From IMG/VR virus record IMGVR_UViG_3300037520_001276, positions 1-64,000 of that record: DNA of 64,000 bases; one strand, written 5' to 3'. The position numbers and the translations under genes were made by a program. Positions within the stretch are counted from its first letter, which is position 1; the number at the start of each line of letters is the position of its first letter. The notes beneath the pieces were generated by a model. The model saw only the letters and a list, made by a program, of their open reading frames with translations, was not told where the DNA came from and did not search any database. This document shows positions 8,741-16,077 of the stretch, piece after piece. The DNA comes from a virus.

Positions 8741-9037
8741 TTATAGTTCTTGAACTTGAATCATAACCCAATCAACTTCACCTTCAGTTAAATGACCAAG
8801 TACGTCATCTGTAATATGAGTGTTGTAAGATATTTCCCAAGATTTTTCATTACCGTAAATAACGGCAACCTCCCACTCACTATCGTTTGATGTGTAAGAT
8901 GAATAACCACTTTTATTGAGGTAAAAGTTTTTATACCTAACAACGGAAACACCATAACCATTTTCAAAAAAGATTAGTCCATGAAGTCCTTCACCATATT
9001 TGTGTGGTTTAAATTCTATGTCTTTGAATGATTTCAT
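8741..9037 (-). CDS. hypothetical protein, 98 aa
   Basis: A soluble protein with many aromatic residues (MKSFKDIEFKPHKYGEG at the start). Its start codon overlaps the stop of the upstream gene (9037-9336), which suggests coupled translation. It belongs to no family I recognise. It is probably an early or middle gene because the unit has a host-type promoter at 9351-9382. Confidence 0.7.
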   Translation of the reverse strand: MKSFKDIEFKPHKYGEGLHGLIFFENGYGVSVVRYKNFYLNKSGYSSYTSNDSEWEVAVIYGNEKSWEISYNTHITDDVLGHLTEGEVDWVMIQVQEL

Positions 9038-9336
9038 TAGTTATTTAACATTGCGTATTGGTCTTCTTCTAAACCTTTAACTCCAAGTTTCTCTAAGGCC
9101 ATTTTTAATACGTGTAGTTGTTTTGCCACGTTGTGTTTATTAACAAGTAAATTTCCAAGACTTATACCTGTTTCTTTTTGAAACTTATTGAAGTTTGAAA
9201 GTCTTGATTCTAAACGTAGTCTTAATTCACAACCCGATATGTAAAATTCTAAAAGTTGTTGTTTGTTGAAAATTTCAATTAAATGGTCTGATTCATGTTC
9301 CATGGCGAAAAATAGTGTTATAAGTTCTTTGTTCAT
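9037..9336 (-). CDS. hypothetical protein, 99 aa
   Basis: Begins MNKELITLFFAMEHESDHL and is mostly helical. First gene after the host-type promoter at 9351-9382, whose -7 box lies only about 15 nt upstream of the ATG. Overlaps the next gene by one base. Function unknown. Confidence 0.7.
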   Translation of the reverse strand: MNKELITLFFAMEHESDHLIEIFNKQQLLEFYISGCELRLRLESRLSNFNKFQKETGISLGNLLVNKHNVAKQLHVLKMALEKLGVKGLEEDQYAMLNN

Positions 9337-9347
9337 TTTGTTTATTT

Positions 9348-9455
9348 CTACAAAGATACATATTTTTCTGAATACTCGTCAAGTTCTTTAAGATATTTTA
9401 TAAACTCTTCACTGTTTATAAATTCTTCGTGGATTTGTTGGTGTATGTCTTCCAT
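9348..9455 (-). CDS. small hypothetical protein, 35 aa
   Basis: ATG at 9455, TAG at 9348, product MEDIHQQIHEEFINSEEF onward, an acidic helix. It lies directly after the tRNA-Arg gene in the reading direction. Its final codons contain the -7 box of the promoter for the next gene. Short but with sensible composition and context. Confidence 0.5.
   Translation of the reverse strand: MEDIHQQIHEEFINSEEFIKYLKELDEYSEKYVSL
9351..9382 (-). promoter_or_regulatory. host-type promoter
   Basis: TTG, 21 nt, TATCTTTG on the minus strand. The -7 box overlaps the last codons of the small gene at 9348-9455, and the next start codon follows closely. Confidence 0.6.
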
Positions 9456-9468
9456 CTTATTTTATTTG

Positions 9469-9542
9469 TGATCCCGAATGGATTCGAACCATTGACCTAC
9501 TGCTTAGAAGGCAGTTGCTCTATCCAGCTGAGCTACGGGACC
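9469..9542 (-). tRNA. tRNA-Arg (anticodon UCU)
   Basis: Complete cloverleaf: acceptor GGTCCCG/CGGGATC with one wobble, D arm GCTC/GAGC, anticodon stem ACTGC/GCAGT with loop CTTCTAA, T arm AATGG-TTCGAAT-CCATT. The anticodon TCT reads AGA, a codon that AT-rich phage genomes use heavily. Confidence 0.95.
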
Positions 9543-9548
9543 ATTTAA

Positions 9549-9725
9549 TTAAATCTTTTTAACTTCGTATTTGTGACCTGAATCTGAGTTCAATTCAAAT
9601 ATGTCCCTCATTTCTTCTGCAATTTTTTGAGAGTCAAATTCCCAAATTTCCCCTTGAGTGTTTAATAAGATTACAGGAACTTTCTTTTTACTGTCTGTTT
9701 TAATATGTTTAATAATTACGTACAT
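9549..9725 (-). CDS. hypothetical protein, 58 aa
   Basis: I start at the ATG at 9725 (MYVIIKHIKTDSKKKVPV) because the longer frame would begin inside the terminator stem at 9756-9781. A small basic protein that may form a beta-rich fold. No family recognised. Ends 7 nt before the tRNA-Arg gene. Confidence 0.6.
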   Translation of the reverse strand: MYVIIKHIKTDSKKKVPVILLNTQGEIWEFDSQKIAEEMRDIFELNSDSGHKYEVKKI

Positions 9726-9755
9726 AGTTTTTTTAATAATTATACAAAATAAAAA

Positions 9756-9781
9756 TCCCCCAGTCAATTAAGAAAGGGGGA
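9756..9781 (-). terminator. rho-independent terminator
   Basis: On the minus strand TCCCCC and GGGGGA pair around a 14-nt loop and are followed by TTTTTATTTT. It ends the unit containing 9802-10107. Confidence 0.7.
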
Positions 9782-9801
9782 CTAATTTATATTTTGTTTT
9801 T

Positions 9802-10107
9802 TTATGTTCCAATTACAAGTCCGTCCATGTCTAAACCGTTGGTCCCTTTCATCGTGTCTTCAACCTCATCGTATAAATATGATTTAACAACAGCAATTAC
9901 TGATTGTTCCGATTGGGCCAATTTGCTTTCCATCCAATCTTCAAGTTGTTCACCTTCTTCCATCATTTCCCACATTTTGTAAGCCAAAGTGGCTATGGTA
10001 AATAATTGTTGTTTCGCCATGTAAGATCCTTGTTCATCTTCATGGTTTTCTTTCAACATCTTAACCATTCTTTGTAGTTGTTTTTCTGTTATAATAATTT
10101 TACTCAT
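9802..10107 (-). CDS. tagged hypothetical protein, 101 aa
   Basis: Begins MSKIIITEKQLQRMVKMLKE, an amphipathic basic helix ending in L-K-E and very similar in pattern to the [12 protein letters not shown] tag. The mature part is acidic and helical. I infer a small protein packaged in the head. It is followed by the terminator at 9756-9781. Confidence 0.68.
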   Translation of the reverse strand: MSKIIITEKQLQRMVKMLKENHEDEQGSYMAKQQLFTIATLAYKMWEMMEEGEQLEDWMESKLAQSEQSVIAVVKSYLYDEVEDTMKGTNGLDMDGLVIGT

Positions 10108-10120
10108 TGGTATTATTTTT

Positions 10121-10624
10121 TTACTGAAACTGTGTTATTATTAGTTTAAATGGTTCAAATTTAGCTTTAAAATCATTCATAACTTTAATTGTGTGGTTTT
10201 CGGCTGCCTTATAATTTGCTTGTTTTGTTAATAACTCCTTTTTTCTATCTTCGTCCTGTTCTTTATCTATTTTTGCCTGTAAATTTTTATTAATTGTTGA
10301 CATATCCGACTCCCTATCTCTATAAGCGTTTTCAATATCTTGACTAAATTCATTTAAAGTATCTATTAATTGAGATGCCTTGTTTCTAATTTTATCTTGG
10401 GCTGCCGCCATTTTTGGTGAAACGTCTTTTGATGCCCCTCTAAAAATATTAAAAAATCCTTCTAGTGCCGCATTTGAACGTATTTCTCCTGTCTGTGTCG
10501 GTTCAACCGTGTTTGTTGTATCACCGTCTAAAAGTTGTTCATTTATTAATTTATTTTGTTTCAAATAATTTTGCTCCAATTTTTTGTTAGATTCTTGGAT
10601 GTGTCTAATTTTACTATTACTCAT
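10121..10624 (-). CDS. tagged coiled-coil virion or scaffold protein
   Basis: A 167-aa protein starting MSNSKIRHIQESNKKLEQ, with possible (L/I)-x-E sites at residue 11 (I-Q-E) and residue 30 (I-N-E). The rest is Gln/Lys/Asp-rich predicted coiled coil. The composition suits a scaffold or core component. This is inference from composition and neighbours; no catalytic motif is visible. Confidence 0.65.
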   Translation of the reverse strand: MSNSKIRHIQESNKKLEQNYLKQNKLINEQLLDGDTTNTVEPTQTGEIRSNAALEGFFNIFRGASKDVSPKMAAAQDKIRNKASQLIDTLNEFSQDIENAYRDRESDMSTINKNLQAKIDKEQDEDRKKELLTKQANYKAAENHTIKVMNDFKAKFEPFKLIITQFQ

Positions 10625-10645
10625 ATTTTTTTTATTTTTTATTTA

Positions 10646-11020
10646 TTACCATGTTCTACAAGCCCAATATCTTGGTTTCCATCTTGGACCAGGATTATCG
10701 CAATTATGTCTTGCTCTAAAAGACTTTCTTCTTTCTGGGTTATTTTTCTTTATAACCATTCTTTTACCTTTAGCCGATTTACCACCAAAACCAAAGTTCA
10801 CTTTAACCACCTTTCCTTTGTCGTTTTTAACATATACTTTGAATTTTTTGATGTCTCCTTGCATAATTTTACCAAGTTGGACTTTTCTTCCTTGGTATTC
10901 CGCTTCATTTAAAAAATTAAAATTTTCAACGGATCCATATATGTCTTCATATAAAAAAGAACTTTCTTCTTTAATGAATTCTTCTTTTAAAACTTTTCTT
11001 ATAATTTTTTCTATGTTCAT
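10646..11020 (-). CDS. tagged small basic virion protein
   Basis: A 124-aa protein; I start at MNIEKIIRKVLKEE because TATTTATA lies only 3 nt upstream of that ATG. The tag ends in L-K-E. The C-terminal ~30 residues carry the motif RKSFRARHNCDNPGP then KPRYWAC, which I recall from virion proteins of other large phages, although I cannot verify that here. The body is Lys/Gly-rich, which fits nucleic acid or head binding. Confidence 0.7.
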   Translation of the reverse strand: MNIEKIIRKVLKEEFIKEESSFLYEDIYGSVENFNFLNEAEYQGRKVQLGKIMQGDIKKFKVYVKNDKGKVVKVNFGFGGKSAKGKRMVIKKNNPERRKSFRARHNCDNPGPRWKPRYWACRTW

Positions 11021-11023
11021 ACC

Positions 11024-11031
11024 TATAAATA
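11024..11031 (-). promoter_or_regulatory. late-type element TATTTATA
   Basis: Sits 3 nt before the start codon of the small basic protein. If it were a -10 element, the transcript would start at or inside the ATG. Confidence 0.45.
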
Positions 11032-11042
11032 TCATTGAAGTT

Positions 11043-12497
11043 TTAAATATATTTTTCTACGTGGTTTTTCATGATTTTATGTTGTGCAGGACCGACATGT
11101 ATCCCATCACCCGCAGCCCAAGTACCATCACCCTCAACTGTGGGTATTATTTTTGCCCCGCTTATTTGTGATGAAAGATCTTTTTGTAATTGAATCATTC
11201 TTTTTCTTCCTTCTCTCATGCATTCTTTATTACAAAGAACTGAACCGTCTTTTTTATAAGTGGGTTTTAAATTCTTATCTGTCATTACGGAACTTGCATC
11301 ATAACCTAAGAAAACGTAGGCCTTTCCTCCTTGTTTATTAACTGCGTCTACCATTTTTTGAACGTTTGATACAGCATTTGATAATTTTGTACCTATCCAA
11401 AATGCATCATTTGTTCCACCATAAATGAACACTTTATCGTATTTTTTTTCTGCCAATTTAGGTAACATATTATTTAACATCCAATCTGTTTTCATGCCAC
11501 CCCTAACAACGTGAGTGGTATTCCAACTTGGGTGATCCTTTTCAAGTAGATAATTCCAAGTAGATCCTCCAACACTTAAACTATCACCAACAAACATTAC
11601 ATTATTTGTTGTTTTATCGTCTTTTGATTTTTCTTTATTTGTTGTTTCAGAAGATTTTTCTTGGTTTTTACTTTTAGGGTCTCTAATAACCGAAGACTTT
11701 GTTAGTTTCTCCCAAGTACCATTTATTCTACTCTCTCTTTTTGTTTTAAAATCGTCTAATGACATTTCAATATATGAGACATCAACATTATTATCAAATG
11801 CGAATAAAAATACTCTGTCATCACTTTTTCTTTTTATTCCATAAATTGTTTCATCACCTTTTTTAGCGTTTAAAGTACCAACACTAGATATTTTTACCCT
11901 TGTTGGGTTGTGAATTTTACCTGAGTTAAGTCCGTATTTTAAATATTCTTTTGTTTTTGCTTTTTCTACAGGTTTTTCGGGTGAAGATGATCCATCATCA
12001 GATTTTCTTGAAATATGTACGTGGTGATCGTGACCCTTGAACCCAAACCATAAAACCGCTTTATCATTTCCACTTTCTGAATTAATTTTATAACCCATAC
12101 TTTCTAATGCCCGAACAAACCTTTCAATTTTATCGTAAATTCCATTTTTTTTAGCACTTTCAATACTACTATAACCTACATTATCAAACATAGCAACATC
12201 TACAGCCAACCCGGCCTCATGTCTAGTGCCTGTGTCATGACCAGAAACCGCAGTTGTGATAGATGCTTTTACACCGGCAATTCCTGCAGCGATATCAACA
12301 TCGGCTAATAAAGAAGGATTAATTTTATCTTTTGAAGGTTTACTGTTACCAACTACTCCATCTCTAAAATCAATATTACTATATTTTGAGGGGTCAACTA
12401 ATTTTGGTTCCTCATTTAATAAATTTGAATATTTTTTTAGAACCTTTCTATTGTGGTGATCTAATATTACGTTTCTTATGATATTTTTTAAATGCAT
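11043..12497 (-). CDS. tagged M15-like peptidase fused to SGNH hydrolase
   Basis: A 484-aa protein. Residues 1-29 form a basic tag ending in L-N-E. Residues about 60-165 contain GTRHEAGLAVDVA and HHVHIS, the His/Asp/His zinc-ligand pattern of M15-type (D-Ala-D-Ala carboxypeptidase-like) peptidases. Residues about 179-288 are a module shared with the next gene upstream (12510-13877). Residues about 297-484 are an SGNH/GDSL esterase domain: GDSLSVG (Ser), GGTND and DGIHVG (Asp/His). It would cut cross-links and ester substituents of peptidoglycan or wall polymers. TATTTATA lies 4 nt before the ATG. A tail-tip location is an alternative to packaging. Confidence 0.82.
   Translation of the reverse strand: MHLKNIIRNVILDHHNRKVLKKYSNLLNEEPKLVDPSKYSNIDFRDGVVGNSKPSKDKINPSLLADVDIAAGIAGVKASITTAVSGHDTGTRHEAGLAVDVAMFDNVGYSSIESAKKNGIYDKIERFVRALESMGYKINSESGNDKAVLWFGFKGHDHHVHISRKSDDGSSSPEKPVEKAKTKEYLKYGLNSGKIHNPTRVKISSVGTLNAKKGDETIYGIKRKSDDRVFLFAFDNNVDVSYIEMSLDDFKTKRESRINGTWEKLTKSSVIRDPKSKNQEKSSETTNKEKSKDDKTTNNVMFVGDSLSVGGSTWNYLLEKDHPSWNTTHVVRGGMKTDWMLNNMLPKLAEKKYDKVFIYGGTNDAFWIGTKLSNAVSNVQKMVDAVNKQGGKAYVFLGYDASSVMTDKNLKPTYKKDGSVLCNKECMREGRKRMIQLQKDLSSQISGAKIIPTVEGDGTWAAGDGIHVGPAQHKIMKNHVEKYI
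11630..11973. repeat. direct repeat of shared hydrolase linker module, copy 1
   Basis: Matches 13030-13374 along about 340 bp with long identical runs. Encodes the central module (motifs VKISSVGTL and YGIKRKSDDRVFLF). Confidence 0.8.
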
Positions 12498-12509
12498 ATG
12501 TTATAAATA

Positions 12510-13877
12510 CTAACCAATATAATATAAATGCCAAGGTTCGGCGATCCTTAAAGGTCCTTTAGTTTTATATGTAATTTCAAAACCGTATTTTGATGCATTA
12601 TCTGCGACCCATTTTTTTACATTAGGTTTACCGTCCCACCATTTAGTGTCTGTACTATATATGTCAAAAGCTCTTCCTGTGTGGTGTTGACTAAATCCTG
12701 GTAGCGTATTTGCTGACTGAACATCGTCTATAGTTCTTTTATCTTTTAATACTTTATTAGCGAAGTTTTTAACTTGATCTTCATAACTTCTATAACCAGA
12801 GACCAATCCTCCACTTATACCAAACTTTTTATTACAATCATTTATAAGTTCTAATATTTTCTTTTCCGCTACTTTATTTTTTCCCAAATCAGGTCTTGTT
12901 GACCCTTCCTGTTCAAATTCTTTATCTATATTTTTTTTTGTAATGTTAACACCTTTTTTTATTAAGTCATTAATTACCTTTAAAATTGGTTCTGAAAGTC
13001 TATCGTCTTTTAAATCTCCCGATTTTTGAGTTTCTTTATTTTTTGTTTCAGAAGATTTTTCTTGGTTTTTACTTTTAGAATCTCTAACAACAGAAGTTTC
13101 CGTTAATTTTTCCCATGTACCATTTATTTTAGATTCTTTTTTTGTTTTAAAATCTTCTAATGACATTTCAATATATGAAACTTCAAAATCATTATTAAAC
13201 ACAAATAAAAACACTCTGTCATCACTTTTTCTTTTTATTCCATAAATGTTTTCATTACCCTTTTTAGACTTTAAAGTACCAACACTAGATATTCTTACCT
13301 TTGTTGGGTTATAGACCTTACCTGAATTAAAAAGGTATTGTAAATAATCTTTTGTTTTTCCTTTTTCTACCGGTTTAACGATGTTTGAAACATCTGGTGT
13401 TGTAGTATTACTAAATTTAAAATACTTTGGAGCGAAATTTCTTGGGTTTTCCGCACTACTTGTCTGAGATTTTTTATAAACAAAATGTAGGTGTGGTCCT
13501 GTTGATAGTCCTGTTGAACCTACCGTACCGATAACTTTACCGGCAGAAACATAATCACCCTTATTAACAAGTCTTTTTTCTAAATGTAAATACATTGTGA
13601 CCGTACCATCGTCATGTAAAATTTCAATAAAATTACCATTAGCATTACCAAAATCAGACCTTAAAACTTTTCCAGGGTTTATAACAATTATTGCAGTACC
13701 TTTTGGTTCTCCATAATCTTGTCCCCCATGTAGTTTTTTAACGCCAGTTATTGGGTGAACCCTCATCCCAAAGGGACTTCCTCCGTTTTTAGGTTCCCAA
13801 ACCTTGTCACCCTCATTTAATATTTTTTTTAGGTGTGCCTCTTTTATAACCTTTCTTATTGTACCACTAAGACTCAT
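12510..13877 (-). CDS. tagged M23 peptidase fused to VanY-like M15 peptidase
   Basis: A 455-aa protein. The tag ends in I-K-E at residue 13 or L-N-E at residue 22. Residues about 30-135 are an M23 (LytM) domain: HGGQDYG supplies the HxxxD ligands and GPHLHF the HxH motif. Residues about 166-283 are the module shared with 11043-12497. Residues about 326-455 are a VanY-type D-Ala-D-Ala carboxypeptidase: SGYRS, SQHHTGRAFDI and EPWHLYY. Two peptidoglycan-cutting activities sit in one chain. TATTTATT is 3 nt before the ATG, and a terminator lies just upstream at 13905-13925. The two hydrolases are 12 nt apart and probably cotranscribed. Confidence 0.87.
   Translation of the reverse strand: MSLSGTIRKVIKEAHLKKILNEGDKVWEPKNGGSPFGMRVHPITGVKKLHGGQDYGEPKGTAIIVINPGKVLRSDFGNANGNFIEILHDDGTVTMYLHLEKRLVNKGDYVSAGKVIGTVGSTGLSTGPHLHFVYKKSQTSSAENPRNFAPKYFKFSNTTTPDVSNIVKPVEKGKTKDYLQYLFNSGKVYNPTKVRISSVGTLKSKKGNENIYGIKRKSDDRVFLFVFNNDFEVSYIEMSLEDFKTKKESKINGTWEKLTETSVVRDSKSKNQEKSSETKNKETQKSGDLKDDRLSEPILKVINDLIKKGVNITKKNIDKEFEQEGSTRPDLGKNKVAEKKILELINDCNKKFGISGGLVSGYRSYEDQVKNFANKVLKDKRTIDDVQSANTLPGFSQHHTGRAFDIYSTDTKWWDGKPNVKKWVADNASKYGFEITYKTKGPLRIAEPWHLYYIG
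13030..13374. repeat. direct repeat of shared hydrolase linker module, copy 2
   Basis: Partner of 11630-11973, same orientation 1.4 kb apart. Recombination between copies would make an M23-SGNH fusion. Confidence 0.8.
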
Positions 13878-13904
13878 AGTAATAAATATAATGGGTAATA
13901 AAAA

Positions 13905-13925
13905 AGGTGAGGATTATCCTCACCT
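13905..13925 (-). terminator. rho-independent terminator
   Basis: Perfect 9-bp stem (AGGTGAGGA with its complement) and a 3-nt loop, followed on the minus strand by TTTTTTATTA. Separates 13991-14257 from the hydrolase pair. Confidence 0.85.
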
Positions 13926-13990
13926 ATTTTCGGGTCGACACAAGATGTGTTCGAACTGCCACCACTTTGTTTTAAAGATTAACAAAGAAA

Positions 13991-14257
13991 CTACCCCTCC
14001 AATTTAGATTTTGCAAGTACCACCTCAGCCATGGACACCTCTTTTGTCTTACCAATAACCAAAGATTCTTTCAGTATTGAACTTGGTATGTGAACTAAGA
14101 AGTCCTTACCGTTAAAGGTTGAAAGGTTTTGATTCAACTCTATTGATGAGTGAACCATATTTAAAAATATTTTGAACTGAACCTCATCCATGAAAGTCTC
14201 ATTTAAAACTTCTCCGAACTTAGGATGAACTATCATTACGTGTTTATGTGTTGCCAT
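13991..14257 (-). CDS. hypothetical protein, 88 aa
   Basis: Begins MATHKHVMIVHPKFGEVL. No tag and no motif recognised. A mixed alpha/beta composition. Followed after about 65 nt by the terminator at 13905-13925; the stretch between holds a small hairpin (ACACA/TGTGT) but nothing I can name. Confidence 0.65.
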   Translation of the reverse strand: MATHKHVMIVHPKFGEVLNETFMDEVQFKIFLNMVHSSIELNQNLSTFNGKDFLVHIPSSILKESLVIGKTKEVSMAEVVLAKSKLEG

Positions 14258-14295
14258 ATTTTTTATTTACTGTAAAGTTAAGAATAAATTTTTAA

Positions 14296-14682
14296 TTAAA
14301 CAATTTCTTTGTAAGTTATTTTTTTAATATATACATCATCATAGTGAGTGTCTACGCCAAAATATTTAATCTCATTTGCTATTATTTTTTTAATTTTGTT
14401 TCTATAATAACCATTACATCTTACTTTATATTTTTCACAGTATCGATTTGTGTAAATATAATAACCACTATCTGATCTCATATCAACAACCACATCAAAT
14501 TCATACAAAAAACTACTACCCCAACCGCTTTTATATTTTCTTACATTAACAATTTTTACAACCGCCTTATCAAGTTCAGAATATGCCGCATTATCTACCT
14601 GTTTTAATTCAAAATTTGATTCTTTCAAAACCGTTTTGATTGCCTTTACTTGTGTGTCTCTGATTGCTTTTCCTTCTTTCAT
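14296..14682 (-). CDS. hypothetical protein, 128 aa
   Basis: I start at MKEGKAIRDTQ (14682) because a strong host-type promoter (14687-14717) lies immediately upstream and a longer frame would begin in a terminator hairpin. With a -7 box ending 4 nt before the ATG, the mRNA is probably leaderless or nearly so. The protein is beta-rich with many Tyr (YYIYTNRYCEKY). Function unknown. Confidence 0.7.
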   Translation of the reverse strand: MKEGKAIRDTQVKAIKTVLKESNFELKQVDNAAYSELDKAVVKIVNVRKYKSGWGSSFLYEFDVVVDMRSDSGYYIYTNRYCEKYKVRCNGYYRNKIKKIIANEIKYFGVDTHYDDVYIKKITYKEIV

Positions 14683-14686
14683 GATA

Positions 14687-14717
14687 CAAAGATATGCAAA
14701 AATTTTTAATGCACAAA
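14687..14717 (-). promoter_or_regulatory. host-type promoter
   Basis: TTTG, 19 nt, TATCTTTG on the minus strand: a full match to the Bacteroidota consensus. Its -33 TTTG is the end of the T run of the terminator at 14721-14746, so terminator and promoter share bases. Confidence 0.75.
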
Positions 14718-14720
14718 AAA

Positions 14721-14746
14721 ATGGACAATAATATTTTATCATCCAT
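14721..14746 (-). terminator. rho-independent terminator ending the large RNA unit
   Basis: An 11-bp stem with two G-T wobbles (ATGGATGATAA / TTATTGTCCAT), a 4-nt loop, then TTTTTT on the minus strand. A second hairpin with a T7 run lies just upstream in the same direction, at about 14776-14812. Confidence 0.65.
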
Positions 14747-15745
14747 CAATTTTTTTTACCAGTAATCATGTTTTAAAAAAAGGTTGAGATTACACCTGTT
14801 ATTGAGAACCTTTAGAGTCATTATTTATTCTACTCTTATCCACTTCCTTTTGAGAAGTATTCCTCAGTGACGATTATTTAGGTGAATCACTCCTTGAGGT
14901 TTGAATTACTCTCACCTTACTTGACTCTTTCCGAGGATGCCTCCCCAGTTCGTCCTTGCGGGACTAAAGGTTTTTCGGATAATTACACTCAGACTTGGGA
15001 TCCTTGTGTGCAATGAACGGCTCATTACTATGTAGTCACCTTTCATCCAAACCTGACAGACACTTTTCCTTTTTGTAGTTAATAATTTAGTTTTATTACT
15101 TTCCATAAAGTATTTGTGTTGTGGATTGTCAAAGTAGTGGTCTGCCAACCGAGCCAACCCATCTTTTGGACGAATCGATACTCAACTACTCTGTGAAATG
15201 TCCCCATTTCCATACATCAAGATTACTTCAAAACAATTCCTTTGGTAAGGAATTATTAGGGTTGGTAACAGCACCACCTGTACACGAACATACCTTTCGG
15301 TTTTAAGTACCCTATCATAATGGAACTCGCAATAATAAAATCGGATAATCTTATTTTTTGCATAATTCCTACGGGTTATTCCTCTTGGTGTTCCCACCTC
15401 AAACTGACAACCCACATTGCCAGTTCGTCGAACCACTTTCCCTACAGCGTTGCCCTCGGTACTAAAGGTTAAACGGTATCCCGCTTGTGTACTCGACCTC
15501 AACAAGTCATAAGACTCACCAAGACGCAAACCCATTACACGTTAGGTTCACTTTATCCCACTTTCGTGGTTTATTTTAATGGACCATACACGGCCCAATG
15601 ACTTAATTTAGTTTCACACTTAAAGAAAGGGAGGTGTTAATTCGCTTTTTATAATTGTGACGACAATTTCAGTCGGTTTTAGTTTTTCAAAGAACGTTTT
15701 TTAGACTTGACAACGAGTATCTTTCATCTCCTTTAGTTTCAAATC
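14747..15745 (-). ncRNA. putative large structured RNA, about 1 kb
   Basis: About 1 kb with no convincing gene, higher G+C than its surroundings and many inverted repeats: for example an 8-bp hairpin AATTCCTT/AAGGAATT at 15234-15253, CCTCA-GTGA paired with TCAC..TGAGG at 14862-14899, and GTCC/GGAC at 14951-14963. A motif occurs twice on the minus strand: ACCTTTAGTaCCG followed by GACGAACTGG (about 15421-15470 and 14947-14970). A host-type promoter (15751-15782) and terminators bound it. Size, structure and phage context resemble the GOLLD and ROOL families of giant phage RNAs; I cannot assign it to either. Two open frames inside (81 and 117 codons) look incidental. Confidence 0.7.
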
Positions 15746-15750
15746 TTTTA

Positions 15751-15782
15751 CAAAGTTAAGTCTTTTTTTTCAATTAGACAAG
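15751..15782 (-). promoter_or_regulatory. host-type promoter of the large RNA
   Basis: CTTG, 20 nt, TAACTTTG on the minus strand. It begins just after the stop of the small gene at 15790-15930, and no start codon with a good frame follows, which supports a non-coding transcript. Confidence 0.7.
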
Positions 15783-15789
15783 TACTTTG

Positions 15790-15930
15790 TTAATTTTTTT
15801 CTACGTACACCTTGTCAGTTCCGTATTTCTTAGCCATGATATCAGCAAACTGATAATTAGGTGTATATACTTTCTGACCTTCGTTATTGATGTAGGCGTA
15901 AATTTCATTTACAACTTGATCTTCACTCAT
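15790..15930 (-). CDS. small hypothetical protein, 46 aa
   Basis: ATG at 15930, TAA at 15790. Product MSEDQVVNEIYAYINNEG onward, with a plausible soluble composition. It has its own host-type promoter at 15980-16010 and a small hairpin (TTAGGA/TCCTAA, 15955-15970) in the leader. No family recognised. The plus-strand frame across it is its shadow. Confidence 0.7.
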   Translation of the reverse strand: MSEDQVVNEIYAYINNEGQKVYTPNYQFADIMAKKYGTDKVYVEKN

Positions 15931-15979
15931 GTCTTAACATTATTTCAATTTATTATTAGGACGTTTCCTAATTGTTTTA

Positions 15980-16010
15980 CAAATCTAAAACATTTATTTT
16001 AAACTGTCAA
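15980..16010 (-). promoter_or_regulatory. host-type promoter
   Basis: TTG, 20 nt, TAGATTTG on the minus strand, about 50 nt before the small gene at 15790-15930. Confidence 0.65.
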
Positions 16011-16077
16011 TTGTTTTTTTAAAAAATAATGAATTTTGTCAGAGGTATTTTATAAATATACAATTGTTTATCAAAAG

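Noticed and set aside
13928-13990. tRNA-like sequence after the 13991-14257 gene
   Set aside because: There is an anticodon-arm-like hairpin (TGTTA/AAACA) and a TTCGAAC string, but no acceptor stem and no proper T stem can be formed.
15010-15035. AGCCGT-type sequence resembling a group II intron domain V
   Set aside because: The 34-nt hairpin with its paired AC-G-GUU side is absent, no reverse transcriptase is present and no gene is interrupted.
14912-15157. 81-codon minus-strand open frame inside the RNA locus
   Set aside because: It lies in a hairpin-rich stretch, has a composition unlike neighbouring proteins and no plausible start context; treated as incidental.
15182-15535. 117-codon minus-strand open frame inside the RNA locus
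   Set aside because: Rich in Arg and Gly unlike all neighbours, covers one copy of the duplicated RNA motif and an 8-bp hairpin; no domain recognised. Kept as part of the RNA call.
15787-16002. 71-codon plus-strand frame
   Set aside because: Antisense of the small minus-strand gene at 15790-15930, which has its own promoter and normal composition.
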